Source: Pseudomonas sp. H1h (GTDB taxonomy: Bacteria; Pseudomonadota; Gammaproteobacteria; Pseudomonadales; Pseudomonadaceae). Taken from it: a DNA stretch of 64,000 nt. The stretch is from the NCBI RefSeq assembly GCF_000633255.1, contig NZ_AYMJ01000008.1, positions 62,001-126,000 of the forward strand, read 5' to 3'. Of this stretch, positions 62,430-64,000 are shown one piece after another; the first letter of the stretch is position 1; every line of letters starts with the position of its first letter. Under the pieces are notes generated by a model. The model had not been told where the DNA came from. It did not search any database and worked only from the letters and a program-made list of their open reading frames with translations. The position numbers were made by a program, and so were the translations under genes.

Positions 62430-62975
62430 ATGCGTCCCTTGCCTCGCATCCTGACCCAGCCCACTGCCGAAGACGTACTGACCGAACACAACGCGAAAAT
62501 GTTCGGCTCCCCCAAGGAACGGCTGGATTTCTATCGCAAGGAAATCCAGTACGAAACCAGCATTCTGGCCAACCGCACCGATGCCTATCTGGCGGCGCAA
62601 TCGTTTCTGGTGATTGCCTTTGCGTCGTGCATGGCCAATCTCAATCCGGAATGGGGCAAGCTGTTCACCCTCGTCGTGCCGCCGTTTCTGGCGCTGCTCG
62701 GGCTGCTCAGTTCGCTGAATGCCTGGCCGGGGATACGCGCGGCCTACGACATCATCGACCACTGGCACTACAAGCAAAGCGAGCTGTTGCGCAGCGAGCC
62801 GATCATGGGCCTGGCCTACGACGAGTCGCCGCTGTTCAGTGAAATGGAGTCGAGCCACAAGGGCTATCGCAAATCGCTGTTGTTTTCGGTGCGCACACCG
62901 TGGATTTTTGCCACGTTCTGGATGCTGCTCGGGATTTATGCGGTGTACATTCAGGTGACCAACCCCGGAGGCTGA
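62430..62975 (+). CDS. Small two-helix-pair membrane protein of unknown function
   Basis: A 181-residue inner-membrane protein. A soluble N-terminal segment (VLTEHNAKMFGSPKERLDFYRKEI) precedes NRTDAYLAAQSFLVIAFASCM and FTLVVPPFLALLGLLSSL, a hydrophobic pair; after a polar stretch a third hydrophobic helix lies at the C-terminus (TPWIFATFWMLLGIYAVYIQV). It resembles the RipA-family octameric membrane proteins, but I cannot confirm this. The start is uncertain: the ATG at 62430 abuts GGAG, and a TTG at 62439 has better spacing. A terminator lies 15 bases after the stop. Confidence 0.75.
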   Translation: MRPLPRILTQPTAEDVLTEHNAKMFGSPKERLDFYRKEIQYETSILANRTDAYLAAQSFLVIAFASCMANLNPEWGKLFTLVVPPFLALLGLLSSLNAWPGIRAAYDIIDHWHYKQSELLRSEPIMGLAYDESPLFSEMESSHKGYRKSLLFSVRTPWIFATFWMLLGIYAVYIQVTNPGG

Positions 62976-62990
62976 TCGCCGGCCAAAGAA

Positions 62991-63017
62991 AAAGCCCGGA
63001 CTTTGCAGCCGGGCTTT
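62991..63017. terminator. Bidirectional terminator
   Basis: Stem AAAGCCCGG/CCGGGCTTT with a nine-base loop, A and T tracts on either side, between convergent genes ending at 62975 and 63030. Confidence 0.9.
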
Positions 63018-63029
63018 TTCGTGTGCGGT

Positions 63030-63326
63030 TTATTCGACGGTTTCAAGCTGCCGACGCAATTCCTGCGAATGATGCGGCGACATTGGAATCGGCGGGAAGT
63101 CCTCGTTGAGAACGCACAAATGGTCGATAGCTTCCTCGAACTTCGCATCGGCTTTGCGGCGCAGCGCTCGATAGCGCTCAAATTGCTCGATATCCAGATT
63201 GTCCGCCTCCAACAGCTCGTGAGCCGTTCGGTTGAGGGTGTGGGCGTCTTCGAACAATTGACGATTGCGTTCCAGGGCCAAAGCCCTGCAAGCCTTGATT
63301 TGTGCAGGAGTCGAGCATTCTTTCAT
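63030..63326 (-). CDS. Small helical hypothetical protein
   Basis: A 98-residue soluble protein that is almost entirely helical and charged (KECSTPAQIKACRALALERNRQLFEDAHTLNRTAHELLEADNLDIEQFERYRALRRKADAKFEEAIDHL), likely a helical hairpin or coiled coil. The ATG at 63326 follows AAGG by eight bases; the frame is open to 63413 but the upstream residues look unlike coding sequence. No known family is recognised. The 189 bases between it and the antiporter gene hold no feature I can support. Confidence 0.7.
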   Translation of the reverse strand: MKECSTPAQIKACRALALERNRQLFEDAHTLNRTAHELLEADNLDIEQFERYRALRRKADAKFEEAIDHLCVLNEDFPPIPMSPHHSQELRRQLETVE

Positions 63327-63515
63327 GACCGTAACCTTGATATTTTCAAAGATTCCTTTGCATGGGCTGCAAGCCGCAGGGGAACCGAACCTGCCGGACC
63401 CCGCCGAGTGCATCCAGCGAGGGGTTATGGTTGTGACTGCCGGAATCTGCAGAGGGATCCATTTATTTTTAGAAGAAAGTTTGATGGGTTAACCCAACAA
63501 CATGCGCTGGAAAAA

Positions 63516-64000
63516 TCAGGTTTTTCGTTTTTGCCGTTGTTCGTAGCGGGCGAGGATTGGCTGAGTACTGATGCCGTGCAGCAAAATGCTCAGCGCCACC
63601 ACCGACAGCGTGATGTCGGTGCACAGCGTGGTGAGCGGGGCGCTGAGGCCATGGTTCAAGGCATAAAACAGGTAGAACAGACTGCCGATCCCGCGAATGC
63701 CGAACCAGCCGATCAACAGCCGCTGACGTGTGTCGAGCAGCGCGCCCCACGGCATCAGCGCAACGCATGCCGGACGCACCACACAAAACAGCACCGCGCC
63801 CACCAGCAGCGCCCGCCAGTCCCAATGTGCCACCAGCACCACGCCGAGCAGGGTCACCAGAAACACTTCCATCGCCCGTTCCACCAGACTGCCGAACGAC
63901 AGCATGTCGCCCATCATGATCCCGGCGGCGACCTGACTGCTTTCCAGTCGTTCGGTATCACCGTGTACAGCGTGCTGCGGTTCGATGTTCTGATGGCCCA
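63516..64000 (-). CDS. Cation:proton antiporter, C-terminal part (cut by window edge)
   Basis: The frame runs open from the window edge to a stop at 63516, so only about the last 160 residues are visible. They include hydrophobic helices (MEVFLVTLLGVVLVAHWDWRALLVGAVLFCVVRP) and the NhaP/CPA1-type segment RQRLLIGWFGIRGIGSLFYLFYAL, in which WFGIRGIGS is the conserved motif of Na+/H+ and K+/H+ antiporters. The protein exchanges monovalent cations for protons at the inner membrane. The apparent ATG at 63917 is internal: coding continues upstream (AVHGDTERLESSQVAAG) to the edge. Confidence 0.85.
   Translation of the reverse strand, partial: GHQNIEPQHAVHGDTERLESSQVAAGIMMGDMLSFGSLVERAMEVFLVTLLGVVLVAHWDWRALLVGAVLFCVVRPACVALMPWGALLDTRQRLLIGWFGIRGIGSLFYLFYALNHGLSAPLTTLCTDITLSVVALSILLHGISTQPILARYEQRQKRKT

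Noticed and set aside
63516..63917. A complete 133-aa gene starting at the ATG at 63917
   Set aside because: The frame continues open and antiporter-like to the window edge, so the ATG is internal.

Overview
The window is about 60% GC chromosomal DNA from a fluorescent Pseudomonas of the P. fluorescens/P. protegens/P. chlororaphis type. The basis is the aprA-inh-aprDEF-prtAB-lipase secretion cluster, a mexS/mexT/mexEF-oprN efflux locus, polyamine uptake genes, P. fluorescens-type REP/REPIN palindromes, and Pseudomonas-specific small proteins. No integrase, transposase, phage, plasmid, CRISPR, rRNA or tRNA gene was seen. The region reads as core-like chromosome with accessory insertions.

Layout. 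0.1-6.7 kb: a five-gene signalling operon (triple-receiver hybrid kinase, CheR, CheB, REC-kinase, single-domain response regulator) with overlapping start and stop codons. 6.7-12.1 kb, minus strand: a halovibrin-like lipoprotein, then a KaiC-type ATPase coupled to a hybrid kinase, then a membrane-anchored TPR protein. 12.4-25 kb: the efflux locus. mexE-mexF-oprN run leftward; the LysR regulator mexT and divergent oxidoreductase mexS lie at 22.7-25 kb. About 4.4 kb of other genes (two zinc-ribbon membrane proteins, argP, small envelope proteins, sotB) sit between regulator and pump. 25-28.4 kb: an AT-rich patch with a doubtful small ORF, then an unrecognised 491-aa gene and a MocR-type regulator. 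28.5-34 kb: pgm, a pirin, a UvrD/Rep-like helicase with a striking glycine-every-fourth N-terminal helix, and a small DUF1652-like protein. 34.3-38.1 kb: polyamine catabolism and uptake (SnoaL-AraC regulator, FAD amine oxidoreductase, cupin, PotF/SpuD-like binding protein).

38.5-55.3 kb is the largest functional unit: metalloprotease AprA, its inhibitor, the AprDEF type I exporter, two subtilisin-like autotransporters (PrtA, PrtB) and two family I.3 lipases/polyurethanases (PueB 562 aa, PueA 617 aa). AprA and both lipases carry C-terminal RTX repeats and should leave through AprDEF; PrtA and PrtB carry their own beta-barrels. The aprA ribosome-binding site sits in a perfect match to the RsmA/RsmE binding consensus. 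Hairpins and REPINs punctuate the cluster.

55.5-64 kb: small envelope proteins, a FAN1-type VRR-NUC nuclease translationally coupled to a RecB-like nuclease/XPD-DinG helicase fusion, a PAS-PAS hybrid kinase, a small membrane protein, a helical hypothetical protein, and the C-terminal part of a cation:proton antiporter cut by the window edge.

All assignments come from reading translations and motifs by eye. No database search was run.
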